A DNA stretch of 64,000 nucleotides. Source: Phanerochaete sordida. Taxonomy: Eukaryota; Basidiomycota; Agaricomycetes; Polyporales; Phanerochaetaceae. This document shows positions 21,170 through 31,849 of the stretch, piece by piece. Within the stretch, counting starts at the first letter, position 1. Each line of letters opens with the position of its first letter. The DNA lies in contig BPQB01000033.1 in the NCBI GenBank assembly GCA_019973155.2, positions 279,736-343,735 of the forward strand, in the 5' to 3' direction. Under the pieces are notes generated by a model, which saw nothing but the letters and a program-made list of their open reading frames with translations, was not told the DNA's origin and did not search any database. A program made the translations under genes and the position numbers.

Positions 21170-22445
21170 AGCGCAAACCCGTGGTCGAGAGCAGGCGGGC
21201 CGCCATCAGTGTGATCAAGGCCTCGGGCCCCGCTTTCCGACAGGTTCCTCGAGTCGGGAGGGCCGAGCGACGGTCGTATCTGCAGAACGAGAAACGCTGT
21301 GGGAGGGTCAACGCAGAGACGAAGACGGTGAAAGCGAGTGGAAAGGCGCACCAAGAGCGGTGTCGCATGCCTTGAGGCGGGCGGACGGCGGTCTTGAGCC
21401 GTCCGCGGGCCGCGCGACATCGAGGGGACCTGTCAAAGCTCGGGCAACGTGCGAAGTCAGCGTGCCCAACGAAAACATAGGTTAGAGAAATACTCGACCG
21501 TCGTCGAGAGCAGGCGGGCCGTCATCAGTGTGATCAAGGCCTCGGGCCCCGCTTTCCGACAGTCCCGGGAGGCGAGAGCCGAGCGACGGGCGAATCTGCA
21601 GAACAAAAACGCTGCGGGAGGGTCAACGCAGAGGCGTAGAGGATGAGAGTATGTGGGAGGGCGCACCAGGGGCGGTGTCGCATGCATTGAGGCGGGCGGA
21701 CGGCGGTCTTGGAGCCGTCCGCGGGCCAAGCGACATCGCGGTCGGGACCTGTGAAAGCTCGGGCAACGCGCAAAGTCAGCGTGTCCGACGAAAACATAGG
21801 TCAGAGAAATACTCGGCCGTCGTCGAGAGCAGGCGGGCCGTCATCAGTGTGATCAAGGCCTCGGGCCCCGCTTTCCGACAGTCCCGGGAGTCGAGAGCCG
21901 AGCGACGGTCGTATTTACATAACAAAAAACGCTGGGGAAGGGTCAACGCAAAGACGCAGAGGATGAGAGTATGTGGGAGGGCGCACCAGGAGCGGTGTCG
22001 CATGCCTTGAGGCGGGCGGACGACGGTCTTGAGAACCGTCCGCGGGCCGGGCGACATCGCAGTCGGGACCTGCCAAAGCTCGGGCAACGCGCGAAATCAG
22101 CGTGCCCAACGAAAACATAGGTTAGAGAAATACTCGACCGTCGTCGAGAGCAGGCGGGCCGTCATCAGTGTGATCAAGGCCTCGGGCCCCGCTTTCCGAC
22201 AGGTCCCGGGAGGTCGTGTCTGCAAAAACAAAGACGCTGGGGGAGGGTCAACGCAGAGACGTAGAGGATGAGAGCGGGTGGAAAGGCGCACCGAGAGCGG
22301 TGTCGCATGTCTTGAGGCGGGCGGGCGGGCTTGCGAACCGTCCGCGGGCCGCGCGACATCGCGGTCGGGACCTGCCAAAGCTCGGGCAACGCGCAGAGTC
22401 AGCGTGTCCGACGAAAATATAGGTCAGAGAAATACTCGACCGTCG
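21170..22445 (-). repeat. tandem array, about four units of 300-320 bp
   Basis: The start of each unit is marked by 'gtcgtcgagagcaggcgggc' or a near match at about 21178, 21496, 21812 and 22136. A fifth start at about 22438 diverges after 'gtcgtcgagagc' into the flanking block. Spacings are about 318, 316, 324 and 302 bp. Each unit contains the 'gcgggccgtcatcagtgtgatcaaggcctcgggccccg' region, a 'ggtcaacgcagagac' region and a 'cgcatgccttgaggcgggcgg' region (given here in pieces). Units differ by point changes and short indels, so the array has been present for some time. Confidence 0.85.
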
Positions 22446-23059
22446 TCGAGAGCCACGCATCACCGGACTCGTCAGCCCTCCGCGCGCTTTCCGACCGGGT
22501 CCTGGTCTTGCGTCGTGCCGAGCTCGGTGTGCGGTCGTCTTGTGGGGGCGGATCGTCTTGCGGGGGCGGGTCGTCTTGCGGGTGGGTCTGAGGGCGGGGC
22601 TTGAGAGGGAGTTGAAGCGGGCTTGAGGGTGCTCGGCCAGCGAGCAGGGGAGGGGATGGTGGAATGCAGGGCGGAGGCTGGAGAGGGGCAGGATGGCGGA
22701 GGCGGGCGCAGCAGGAGCACGAGCACGAGCACGAGCAGGCGGCGACAGAAAATGGAGGAGAGCGTGGCAAGGCGAGAACGGCGGTGGACCCGGAGGCGGT
22801 GAGAGACCAGGGAACGGTAGCGCAAAGGAGCGAATGATGATGCAGAGGCGGAGACGACGGTGGAAGCGAGAAGAGGTTCAGACAAAATGAGGGCGAGACG
22901 GCAGTCGGGGCGTTCAGACGTCGGCGAGCAGGGGAGATGTGGTGAAAAGATGATTGGATTGGGGGAGCACCGGGGCCGTGACAGGGAGGCGAGACGATAG
23001 GCGTAGTCGAGGCGAGTGTCGAGGACGAGGTTGAATCCGGGAAATCGAGTCGGCCGTCT

Positions 23060-24652
23060 TCACGCAAGCGCGTCCCACGACACACCGACACCGCCGTCAT
23101 CGCCGTCGACAGCGGCAAACGGCCCCTTCAGCGCACGCCCCACCTACGAGAACACGTCAGCCCTAGACCACTCCGACAGAGAAAGAGGAAAACCCACCAT
23201 ACGCCGGAAGACGCCCCCGGTGAACGCGCACGCCGCGCCGCCCCGCGCGGCCGAGAGCCCCGAGTACGCCGCCGTGTCGCTCGTGCCCGGGAACGTGAAC
23301 GTGAACGCGAACGGTGCGCACTGCACCTCTGCGGTGCGGGCAGGGTCGACAGCGCCGGCAGCGCCGGCAGAGTCGGCGGCAGGGTCGGAGGCGGGGGAGG
23401 CGACATTGCTGTCGAGGGGCTCCTCGTGCATGGACTTTAGGGATGTACTGGATGCGAGAGATGCGAGCGACGCGAGCGACGCGGTGGAAGGGACGCTGTA
23501 GTCATTCGCCGCGCGCAGCGTGTGCTTCTTCGGCGGCGGCGCCCCGCACGCGTCGCTCGCGCCGCGCTTGCGCTTCGCGGTGTGCGGCGCGTCCTCGTTC
23601 TCTTTGCCCGCGGGTTCAGCTGTCTCCGCCACAGCGAGGCGCGCGCGCAGCCCATGGATCCGCTCCTCAGCCACACCAAGGCGCGCACGCAACACCTCCC
23701 CCTCCCCCTCCGCCCGCTCCCTGCCCACCCGCGCCTCCGTCAACCGCGCCTCCGCCACAACCGCCCGCGCCCGCTCCGCATCGCGCTCCCCGACGGCACC
23801 GCGCGCCCGCTCCTTCTCAGCGTCCGCCCTGCGATCCGCGGCCCGCAGCGCACGCGCGAGGCGCGCCGCGCGCGCGGCGGACGCGGCCTCCTGCCCCGCG
23901 AGCATCGAGCGCTCGAGCGCGTGCGCCGCGGCGTCGACCTCCCGTTCCTTTTCTGCTGCGGCGTGTGCGGTGTGTGCGGCCGTGAGTTCGTCTTCGCGCG
24001 CGACGGCCTGCGCGGCGAACACGGCAGCCTGCGCCTCGTTGCGGTCCGCGCGGCGGCGCTCCCTGTCGGCGGCCGCGCGCTCCGCGGCGAGGGCGCGTTC
24101 GAACGCAGCGCGGTCGGCGGCGGCGTGCGCGTGCGCGTCGGCGAGCGCGGCCTGGAGGGCGTCGCGCTGCGTCGCGACGGCGCGCAGCGCGAGCTTGGTG
24201 CGCTTGTGCGGGTCTTTGGGTGTTTTGTCTTTTGGTGTTTTGCGTGTTTTCGGGGCGTCGGGGGTGTTCGGGGTGTTCGGGGTGTTCGGGGTGTGCGGGG
24301 CGTCGGGGTCCGTGGAGTCTTTGCGCGCGGGGCAGACCTTGGCGTGCGCCTTCAGCAGCCGCCGTTGCCGCACGACCTCGGCCTTGAGCTCTTCCACGAG
24401 CGGGATGCGCGCGTCGTGCAGCGTCTGCTCGGCCTGTGCGGGCGTCAGCGTGCGTGCGTGAGGGGTGTGGGGAGGACGTACTACGGTCAGCTGTGCGGGT
24501 GCGGTGCCCGAGTCGCCCGGGGGGAGAGTGCTGGAGGCGGCGCCCGGGCTGGCGGGTGTGGAGACGATTTTGGCGAAGGCGGCTCCCGAACCGGCGGGAG
24601 CGGCAGGGACAGCCAGAGGGGTGAGGGTGGGGGTGAAAGCGGGGGTGTCCAT
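23060..24652 (-). CDS. Coil-I: coiled-coil protein with GKEN and C-terminal F-T-F-T motif
   Basis: Three exons (24482-24652, 23198-24433, 23060-23143), 496 residues. The first intron is 48 nt, a multiple of three without stops, so the gene looks unspliced there. I place it because Coil-II and Coil-III have an intron at this spot with the same 'gtacgtc..' donor and because it carries a GCTGAC branch point. Order of parts: Pro/Ala-rich N-terminus, 'TPN' repeats (about 103-117), a long Ala/Arg/Glu-rich coiled coil (about 135-325), GKEN (KEN at 334-336), basic 'AKRKRG' and 'PPPKKH' clusters, a Ser/Leu/Ala stretch, then 'FAFTFTFPGTSDTAAYSGLS' and 'GGVFRRM'. The last exon starts VGRALKGP. Function unknown. 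Confidence 0.7.
24260..24302. repeat. 9-bp coding microrepeat in Coil-I
   Basis: A 9-bp unit 'gggtgttcg' is repeated about four times and encodes Thr-Pro-Asn repeats on the minus strand. Confidence 0.7.
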
Positions 24653-26927
24653 GGCGATGTGAGTGAGAGATATGGGAGACGTGGTCTTGGTGCGGTATGG
24701 GATGCGTGCAAGAAAAAGTGGGAAAGAAGCAGAGGTGGAGGGATAGGGGCAGCAGGCGAACCGTACTTACCTGCTTGATGAGGCTGACGGTGAGCGGGAT
24801 AGGCGGAATAGTGCAGGTCGGGGTTTGAGCTTGAGCTGTGACGATCCGCGCATTCTTGTCAGCCTCCGCCCCTTGTTCAGGAGTAGTGTGCTATGAGGCC
24901 GCACACTCCTGTCCTTTGCTTGCTGTCCGAGGCCCAGTTTCGATACGGGCTGCCACCTCGTACGCGGTATGCTGCGCAAGCAGTCCTGTTATTGTCGCTA
25001 TCGGCTCGTTGAAGCAATTACTTACATCAATTAGCGACGCAAGTGCACCTGACGCCACACGCCGTACGTGCACCCGTCCAGTAAGAGTCTAGAGGTGCCC
25101 CCGAGCTTGCGAGGCTAGGCCGGCCTGCGACAGAAAACGTTCAGCTACGCTGTACGACGTGTGTATGCGCCATAGCTCTGAGCAGGGGGCAGCGAAGCCG
25201 CGTGCGCTGGCTGCCCATGCTCGCTGAGCACATCCTCGGGCCTGCGGTGCGTCCAAGAACCACGCCGTCCTTGGTTTCGATGATGTACGCTCGAATGAAG
25301 CATCAATCGAGCCCACATCATCCAAAAACATAAGCTAGCAGAGTACTTAGAGCACATGGGCTCGGAGCGCGACGCCGAGCGCGCTCGAAGGAAGTAGGAA
25401 GCCGGCTAGACCTGGAGCGACGCGTGAGCAGGCGGGCAGAGGCGTGGAGAGCTGGCGCACCGAGGACACAAGCCAGCCATCGCAGAGCGCGCTCGAGCAA
25501 CGTTGGGCGGCCAGCGCCCGGCGGCGGGACGTGCCGCGCTGCCTCGGCCCGGACGCCACAAAGTTCCAACAGACGCCCCCGCTCGCTTTGACCGCATCCG
25601 GCGCGTCTGTCTCGTCGCTATCTATCTCCTCTCGCCCGCCCGGCGCCCTGTCTCGTGCAGAGACCCTCCAGTGCCGTCCAGGCTCGCGCTGGGCATCTGT
25701 CGGCAGTGGCCTGCGACGGCCTCAGCTTGAGGGGCCCGGGTTGCTATCTGGGGCTCTCACGAAGCACGTCGTCTCCACGAACCTTGCACCGGCAAGAGCC
25801 TCAACATGCTCGAGTAAACTCTTTTGCACCCGGCTATCTGCAGCAACGCTCACGTTATTTACGCTCGCTGGCAGCCTCAGGCAGAGCCCCCGCGCCAGCC
25901 TTCGCGCACCATGTGCCCGCTGCGGTCGCGCATCACAGCCCTCGCGCTCCCCAACATGCGCGAAAGCCTATGTCTGAAAACACGCATCGGCAGCAGGGTG
26001 CTTTCGCGATGTCGGACGATGTACACATTGCATCTCCGAGTCTCGCCTCCACCGTCGCGCTGACGTATAGCCTTCGCATCGCTCAGCCTCGACACACACA
26101 CCACGCACGTACCTCAGACGCTGTAGAGACCCTGCCATGTCTCGCCGACCCGCTATCTATTGGAGAAGCCTCCACACGGCGCGCGTCGTGCGATACGGCG
26201 CCGCTTCGTGGCGCCACAGCGAGCAGGCGCCGCGGAGGTGCACATGGGCGCCCCTGCTGGCGGCGCTGGCACGTACGTCCCGCGGGCCGCCGCGAAGCTT
26301 CTGTTGGCGGGCAGTGCTCGTGTACGGCGCGTCCCCGCACACATCTCCGCGCGCCCCCAAAACTCCCTCCACCCAGCGCATGAACCCAACGCACTCTGCC
26401 AACACGCCGCGGCGCGAGCCTATCGCTGATCTCAGGGTGGCGCCGCGCGTCCTCCGCCCACGGCGGCGCCTTCTGCGGCAGCCTCCGCGGCTCCGCCCGG
26501 GGATGCGCGCCGGATGTTCGCTGCGGCTGCGCGCGGCGCCGCGCGCATCTGCACCCGCGCGAAGGCGCGGCGTGGGTGCGCGCGGGGCGCGTCGTACGAC
26601 GGCTGCAGGAGTGCAGCGGTGTCGGCGCCGGTGCGCATGCTTTGTCGCGGCGCGAAGGCGCAGAAGGCGTGGAGTGATCGCGAAGGCCGATGCACGTGCT
26701 GGGCAGGTCGGCTGTGGGGGGTATCGCGGTTTGCTGTTCTGGCGACGAAGGATGCTGGAGTGTCGTGCGAGGCAGAGCTCCGGCGGAAGACGACGGTGCA
26801 TTGCTCCCGGCGCGCCTGTGACGTGCGCGCCGTGCCGCCGTCGGCAGCGGCTCGCGCTTTGAGCAGTCTGTTGCACGGCCCCGTATAAAGCCCTCGCGCA
26901 CGCCCCCCGGTTCGCCACAGAGCCACC
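24653..26927. other. gene-poor centre of the island
   Basis: This 2.3 kb lies between the divergent Coil-I and TM-B genes and must hold both promoters. At 26.15-26.88 kb G+C is very high and long frames are open on both strands at once, which is expected from base composition. A plus frame at about 26438-26888 reads 'PPGDARRMFAAAARGAARI', faintly like the N-terminus of Coil-III, and might be a decayed copy; this is weak. No gene is called. Confidence 0.4.
26884..26889 (+). promoter_or_regulatory. TATA box of TM-B
   Basis: 'tataaa' in 'ccgtataaagcc' lies 44 bp before the TM-B ATG, which itself has a strong 'gccaccATG' context. Confidence 0.5.
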
Positions 26928-28124
26928 ATGCAGCCGCACACCCCCGCCCCGCACCCCCTCCTCTCGCACACACCGCACCGCGCCGCGCGCACCCTCTTCC
27001 TGCTGCTCGCCCCCGCCGCGTTCGGCCTCATCTACTTCACGCCGCCCGCTCGGCGCGTGCTGCTCCCCACGTTCGCACACGTGCGCGCGACGCGCGCGTA
27101 CCCCGACGGCCCCGCCCTCCGCACGGTCTATACGGGGCTTCCCCCGCTCGACGCGCTGCTCGCCGCGCTCGTGGCGTTCTTCAGCGCGACGGTCGACGGC
27201 GCCGACGAGCCGACGCGTCTCTTCTGCGTCTGGTTCGTCCCGCAGCTCGCCCCGCTCCTCGTGCTGCTGCACTGGGAGGCGGGGCGTGTCGGGGGCGGGT
27301 GGGTCGCGCGGTACGTGCCCCGCGCTCTCCTTGCGCACGAGTGCTGACGGTGAGGCAGCCCGACGCTCTTCGCCCTCGCCGCGCAGCTCGTCACCGCCGG
27401 CGCCGTCCTCCCGCTCTACTTCGCCGCGCACCTCGCCGCGCACCCGCCCGCGCCCGCACCGCCGCGCGCGCAGAGCGCAGGCGCGCTCGCCGCCGCGGTC
27501 GCCCTCGGCTTTCTGCTGCCGTCCGCCGCGCTCTTCCTCGTGCCCGCGGGCCCCGCGGTGTCGCTCGACGCGAAGCAGGTCGCCGCGGCGCTCTGGCAGC
27601 CGTTCCCGCTGTACGTCGCCGCCATATACCGCGTGCTGCGCCCCGCCAAAGACGAAGGCACGCGCACGTCGGTGCAGCGCGCATACACGCTCTTCGGGCT
27701 GCTCGCCGCCGCGGCGCACTGGGCCGTGCTCGCGCACACCCTGCGCGCGCCCGCCGCGGGCACGTCCTTCGCGCACGTCTTCGTGCCGTACCCGCTGCAC
27801 GCCCCCCTCGGTGTCGCACCTGCACCGGGCGCGCTGCCCGCGTACCGCCGCGCCGTGCGCCTGCTCCTGCAGGAGGACTGCCTCTGCGCGGCGGGCGCGG
27901 CGTACGCGTGGTTCGGCTACGTGCGCTGGCGCCTTGCGCGGGGCCCGTTCGCGCGCTGGGCCGCGGCAATGGTGTTTTGTACGCTGGTCGGCGGGCCGGG
28001 TGCGGCGGTCGCGTGGGCGGCGGTCGACCGCGAGGAGGCGGTGGGCGCTGTGAAGGCGGATGCGCAGGTCGAGGTGCGTTGGTTGGCGGGTGTGTGGGTT
28101 CGGGGTGCTCATGTGTTGATGTAG
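26928..28124 (+). CDS. TM-B: multi-pass membrane protein, second paralogue
   Basis: Two exons (26928-27310, 27359-28124) give 382 residues. Relative to TM-A and TM-C the N-terminus is longer and His/Pro-rich. The shared boxes remain: 'PDGPALRTVYTG', 'LVAFFSATVDG', 'FVPQLAPLLVLLHWEAGR', 'QPFPLY' and 'GGPGAAVAWA'. The intron is at the conserved position and phase. The 3' end is uncertain: if a 51-nt intron (28074-28124, gtgcgt..tag) is removed after 'AQVE', the protein instead ends 'EEKRDVRVS' with a stop at 28172. Most diverged of the three. TM-C follows in the same direction, so a tandem duplication is likely. Confidence 0.68.
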
Positions 28125-28490
28125 GTGCGGGGCTGTCAGTTCGAGGAGAAGCGGGACGTGCGCGTGTCGTGAGCGGTTTTGTTGCTGTGGATAGAGGCTG
28201 CTGTAATCGAGACGTTCGTCGCGCGCGGTGCCGCTGTTCGGGAGCGGTCACGTGTGTTACGTAAGCAGGCGCGACGGCGCGTCGGGAGGATCTGCGCTCG
28301 GCCGCGATAGGACACGCGCCTGGCGAGGCGGTGGCGCAGCTGCCCTCGGCTGTCCTCAGGCCTCAGGGCCGTCTCTGCTGACCAGCTCGCGGCGCATCAG
28401 CCGCCCAGCTATTGTCTATCGGCAGCGCGCACGTCGCACCCGGCGCCCGATAGCTCTTCCCCCCACGACGACGACGACAGGCCCCCCAGC
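28125..28490. other. spacer between TM-B and TM-C
   Basis: This 366 bp holds the TM-B 3' end (or its alternative last exon to 28172) and the TM-C promoter. No TATA box stands out and there is no further gene. Confidence 0.45.
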
Positions 28491-29661
28491 ATGCCCCCCG
28501 CGCTCCCGACCGCCCTCGCCTGCACGCTGCTCGCCGCGACGAGCTACGCCGCCGTCGCGCTCATGCTCGCCGCGCCCGCGACGACCGACGTCCTCATGCC
28601 CGCCCTCGCCGCCGCGCAGGCCGCCGGCCGCTTCGCCGACGGCACGCCCCTGCGCACGCGCTACACCGGCCTCGCGCCGCTCGACGGCGTGCTCAGCGGC
28701 CTCGTCGCGTACTTCTTCCTCCTCGTCGACGGCGCGGACCCCGCCGCCCTGCGCTTCTCGCGCTGGTTCGTCCCGCAGCTCGCGCCCTGGCTCGTGCTCA
28801 TGCACTGGGAGGCCGGCCGGCGCACCGCGCTCGTCGCGCGCATGTAAGCCCCCTCCGCCCTCCCGCGCGCCCGCAGCTGACGCGCGCAGCCCGACGCTCG
28901 TCGGCCTCGTCATGCAGCGCCTCACCGGCGGCGTCGTCCTCCCGCTCTACTACGCCGCGTTCGCGCTCACGACGCCGCTCGCCCCCACGCCGCCCACGCC
29001 CGACACCGTCGCGCGCGCACACGCGCTCCTCCCCGCGCTCGCCCTCGGCTTCGGCCTCCCCTCGCTCGCGCTCTTCGCCGCGCCCGCGCGCCTCGCGCCC
29101 GCCTCCGCACAGCTGCTCGCCGCGCTCTGGCAGCCTTTCCCGCTCTGGCTCGCGCTCCTCGCGAACGGCCTGCGCCCCTTCTTCGCCGCCGTGCTCCCCG
29201 CGCCCGCGGGCCCCGCCGCGTGCGCGCGCGCCGCCAAGCAGAGCATCCAGCGCACGTTCCTCGCGTGCGGCGCCCTCTCTGCCCTCACACACATCTGGGC
29301 GCTCGCCGACGCGCTCACCGCCAAGAGCCCCAGCGCCGCACTCATCACGACGTTCGTCCCTTACACACTCTGGCTGTCCCTCGGGCTCGCGCCGCGCCCC
29401 GACGCGCCGCCGCTGCACCAGGCCGCGCGCGCCTTCTTCCAGTACGACTGCGCGTGCATCGCGCTCGGCGCGGCGCTCTTCTTCGCGTGGTCGCACGCCG
29501 CGCTCGCGCGCCCCGGGCGCGACGCGGGCCTCGCCGGCTGGGCGGCGCGCGCGGGCGTGCTGTGTGTCGTCGGTGGCCCCGGCGCGGCGCTTGCGTGGGC
29601 GGCGTATGTCAGGGAGGACCAGGTGTTTGCGTTGGTGCGCGGGAGGGGGAAGGAGGAGTGA
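28491..29661 (+). CDS. TM-C: multi-pass membrane protein, third paralogue
   Basis: Two exons (28491-28843, 28890-29661), 374 residues. Exon 1 is exactly as long as that of TM-A (353 nt) and ends with the same split codon. The conserved boxes are 'ADGTPLRTRYTG', 'LVAYFFLLVDG', 'FVPQLAPWLVLMHWEAGR', 'LWQPFPLWLAL', 'FFAWSHAALARPGR' and 'GGPGAALAWA'. TM-C is clearly closer to TM-A than to TM-B even though TM-B is its neighbour, so the family history is not a single recent tandem duplication. It probably sits in an internal membrane; no function is assigned. Confidence 0.75.
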
Positions 29662-30639
29662 GGTGGGGTGCTGGGGTTTTTGCTGGGGTTGTCGAGCTGA
29701 GATGATAGGCAGGCAGCATATAGTCGCGTTTTAGTCTGCCAAGACAGACCTTATAAAATACTAGTCGCGTTTTATGCGTTTGAAGGACTGTACATTGGTA
29801 CGCAAACTCTGCCATGCCTTTCATACTATTCCTAACAGAAATTATCACGCCAGGTGTCCGGTGTCCCCTCGATGTTCCACCAATTCCCAACGCGCTCGGC
29901 GCAACGTTCCGTGCAATCTAGCTATCTGTATCTAGGTATCGTGCCATGCTTGATTATTCAACAGGTTCCCACGCATCATTCGGTCTGACCACGCGACGAA
30001 CGTCGGAAGGCGTTCTTGAAAAGCGTCCGCAAGAGGAGCACGTAAGTTCACAGGTCCCGAGACCTGCTCGGAGCTGCACCGTACATGTATGCGCGCGGCG
30101 CGCGGTGTCGATCGCGGTCGACGCGTATCGCAGGAAGATCTCTGTAGCGTCTTATGCCAGGGAGCGGCCGGGCCAGTACACATCCAACGCGCAGTGTCGC
30201 GTGCACCCGCACCGTCGCACGACGTGAGTCTGCACGTCGCCACGCTTGCCGACTTAACTGACCTACGCGCAGAGACGGGTAGCATCGACGCGGCCGCTGC
30301 AGCCGATATGCGCTACATCCCCGCGTCCACTTCTGCCGCCACACCAGCCCAAACTGCAACGCGCAAGCGGCACGCCCAGAACGAGACACCTCTGGCGGAG
30401 ACGTGCCTCCGATGGCCTGGCGGAGGGCCGGAGGCTGACGACGGACGTGCGGACGACGCGCTTCGGGCGCGGCGTGCGCTGCACCCGCAGCTGGCAGCCG
30501 TCGTCAGCCGCCAGCGGGTAAGGATGGGACGGTCGCGGCCCCTGTGTTCACCACCTCTCTTTCGCTTTTGCTTTCACGTTGCTGTCTCATACCTACCGCA
30601 TCTCGTACTCCATCTCCTCATCGTCCCACGCACACCACT
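29662..30639. other. intergenic region upstream of Coil-II
   Basis: The last 200-300 bp resembles the region before Coil-III in pieces ('ccggaggctgac', a 'gtcagccgccagcg/gtcagccctcgccag' block, a 'tttgcttt' tract and the 'ccgcatctcgt.ccatctcc' lead), so promoter homology extends beyond the coding region. A 184-codon plus frame at 30089-30643 crosses these blocks and is not credited as a gene. Confidence 0.5.
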
Positions 30640-31565
30640 ATGACTACCTCCACGCCCACCACCACGCCCCAACCCGCGCACACCGCCCCTGCAGGCCCAG
30701 GGACGCCCAGCGCACCGGCAGCCGAGGTACGTCGCACGTTAGCGTCCGCAGGACCCCCAGCTGACCCGCGCCGCAGCGCCCCGCGCCCGCGCCCGCTTCC
30801 ACCACTCAGCCCCCCGCAGACATGCGCACCGTGCTCATCGCGCGCCTGCGCACCGAGCTCGCGCGCGGCGCCGCGCTCAACAAGGAGCGCAACGGCCACC
30901 TCCGCGCGCTCAGGGCCGACAACACGCGCCTCACCGCCGACAACACGCGCCTCGAGCACGCGCTCGCCGCAGACACGCGCACCGTGCTCGTCGCGCGCCT
31001 CCGCACCGAGCTCGCGCGCGGCGCCGCGCTCAACAAGGAGCGCAACGGCCACCTGCGCGCGCTCAGGGCCGACAACGCGCGCCTCAACGCCGACAACACC
31101 TCCCTCAAGGCCGACAACACGCGCCTCGAGCACGCGCTCGCCGCCGAGCGCGCGCGCGCGGCCAAGGCCGAGCACGCCGCCGCCGCCGCGCTGGCGCAGG
31201 CGCGCGTGGGCGTGGATGGGAGGCGGCTGGAGGGCGGGAAGGAGAATTTTGGGGGCGCGAAGCGGCGCGCGTCCTGCGACGCCGCGGCGCCGCCCCCGCC
31301 GAAGCGGCTGCGCGCGACGCACGCAGCCGGCGCGCCGTTCCCGTTCACGTTTACCTTCCGCGGCACGACGGCGTACTCGGGGCTCTCGGCGGCGGCGGGC
31401 GGCGCGCACTTCGCGGGGGGCGTCCTCCGGCAGATTGTAAGTTGTAGTGACCTTCTCAGGCGGCTGTGTGCTGATTGGTGTGAATAGGTGGGGAGGACGA
31501 TGGATGGTCCTGAGCTCGGCGGCGGGTCTGGGGCTTTTGGCGCTGTGCAGCCGGTTTGTGCTTAG
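30640..31565 (+). CDS. Coil-II: coiled-coil protein with internal duplication, GKEN and F-T-F-T motif
   Basis: Three exons (30640-30726, 30777-31436, 31488-31565) give 274 residues. After a Thr/Pro-rich N-terminus, residues about 46-96 and 97-147 are a near-perfect duplication, each reading 'RLRTELARGAALNKERNG' then 'HLRALRADN..', a leucine-zipper-like coiled coil. Next come a further Ala/Arg/Glu helix, GGKEN (KEN at 184-186), 'AKRRASCDAAAPPPPKRLR' (a bipartite nuclear-signal-like cluster), then 'FPFTFTFRGTTAYSGLSAA' and 'GGVLRQI'. The last exon begins VGRTMDGP, parallel to VGRALKGP in Coil-I, and both last introns interrupt at the same point. Repeat copy 3 begins about 285 bp after the stop. 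Confidence 0.72.
30822..31130 (+). repeat. 153-bp tandem duplication inside Coil-II
   Basis: The first unit (about 30825-30977) and second unit (about 30978-31130) are near identical, with changes mostly at third codon positions and in the final 'ADN' segment, where an extra heptad-like block has been added. This points to a fairly recent in-frame duplication. Confidence 0.85.
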
Positions 31566-31849
31566 GTTATGGGTCGTGGTCGGCCTCCTCCAGCTCTCGT
31601 CTTCGGTCTCCCAGTCTATGTAGCGGTCGCATCCTTTTCTCTCAGCCTCGTCCCCGATCTTCTCTCGATATCTGCTACCGCCCCGTCTCTCTGTCTCTTC
31701 ACCGGTCATCCTCAGCTCTCCATCATCGTCTCATCGGCTACAGCATCATCTCCTCATCGCCATCCTCCCTCCGCCTCTCCATTCCCTACCTCTCCGTCCG
31801 CCTCTCCTCTCCTTCATCCCTCCCCCTCCTCCCCATCCTCCTTCTGCGC
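31566..31849. other. pyrimidine-rich spacer behind Coil-II
   Basis: The plus strand is strongly C/T-rich with few purine runs. The same kind of tract lies behind Coil-I (about 22650-22960 on the minus strand). No gene is seen. Confidence 0.5.

Larger units (their letters stand above)
20330..22650 (-). repeat. hairpin-ended repeat family, copy 2, with amplified internal units
   Basis: On the minus strand it begins at about 22650, just after the pyrimidine-rich tail behind Coil-I, and ends beyond the hairpin at 20396-20437, with similarity to copy 3 continuing to an AT-rich 'ctttataatt' near 20330. Block order equals copies 1 and 3, but the middle block is amplified to about four tandem units (listed separately). 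Near the 5' end a short 'cccgcaagacgacccgcc' motif is also repeated three times. Frames such as the minus frame at 22399-23118 are simple-sequence translations and are not counted as genes. Confidence 0.78.

Noticed and set aside
22399..23118. 239-codon minus frame with 'PPPQDD' repeats
   Set aside because: It spans the pyrimidine-rich spacer and the start of repeat copy 2; it is simple sequence and not open in copies 1 and 3.
26157..28112. 651-codon minus-strand frame opposite TM-B
   Set aside because: It is opened by extreme G+C; TM-B on the plus strand has paralogue support for frame, intron and motifs.
28228..29661. 477-codon plus frame running through the TM-C intron from 28228
   Set aside because: Its first part is an out-of-frame Arg/Ser/Pro translation of TM-C exon 1; the proper model starts at 28491 with a spliced intron.
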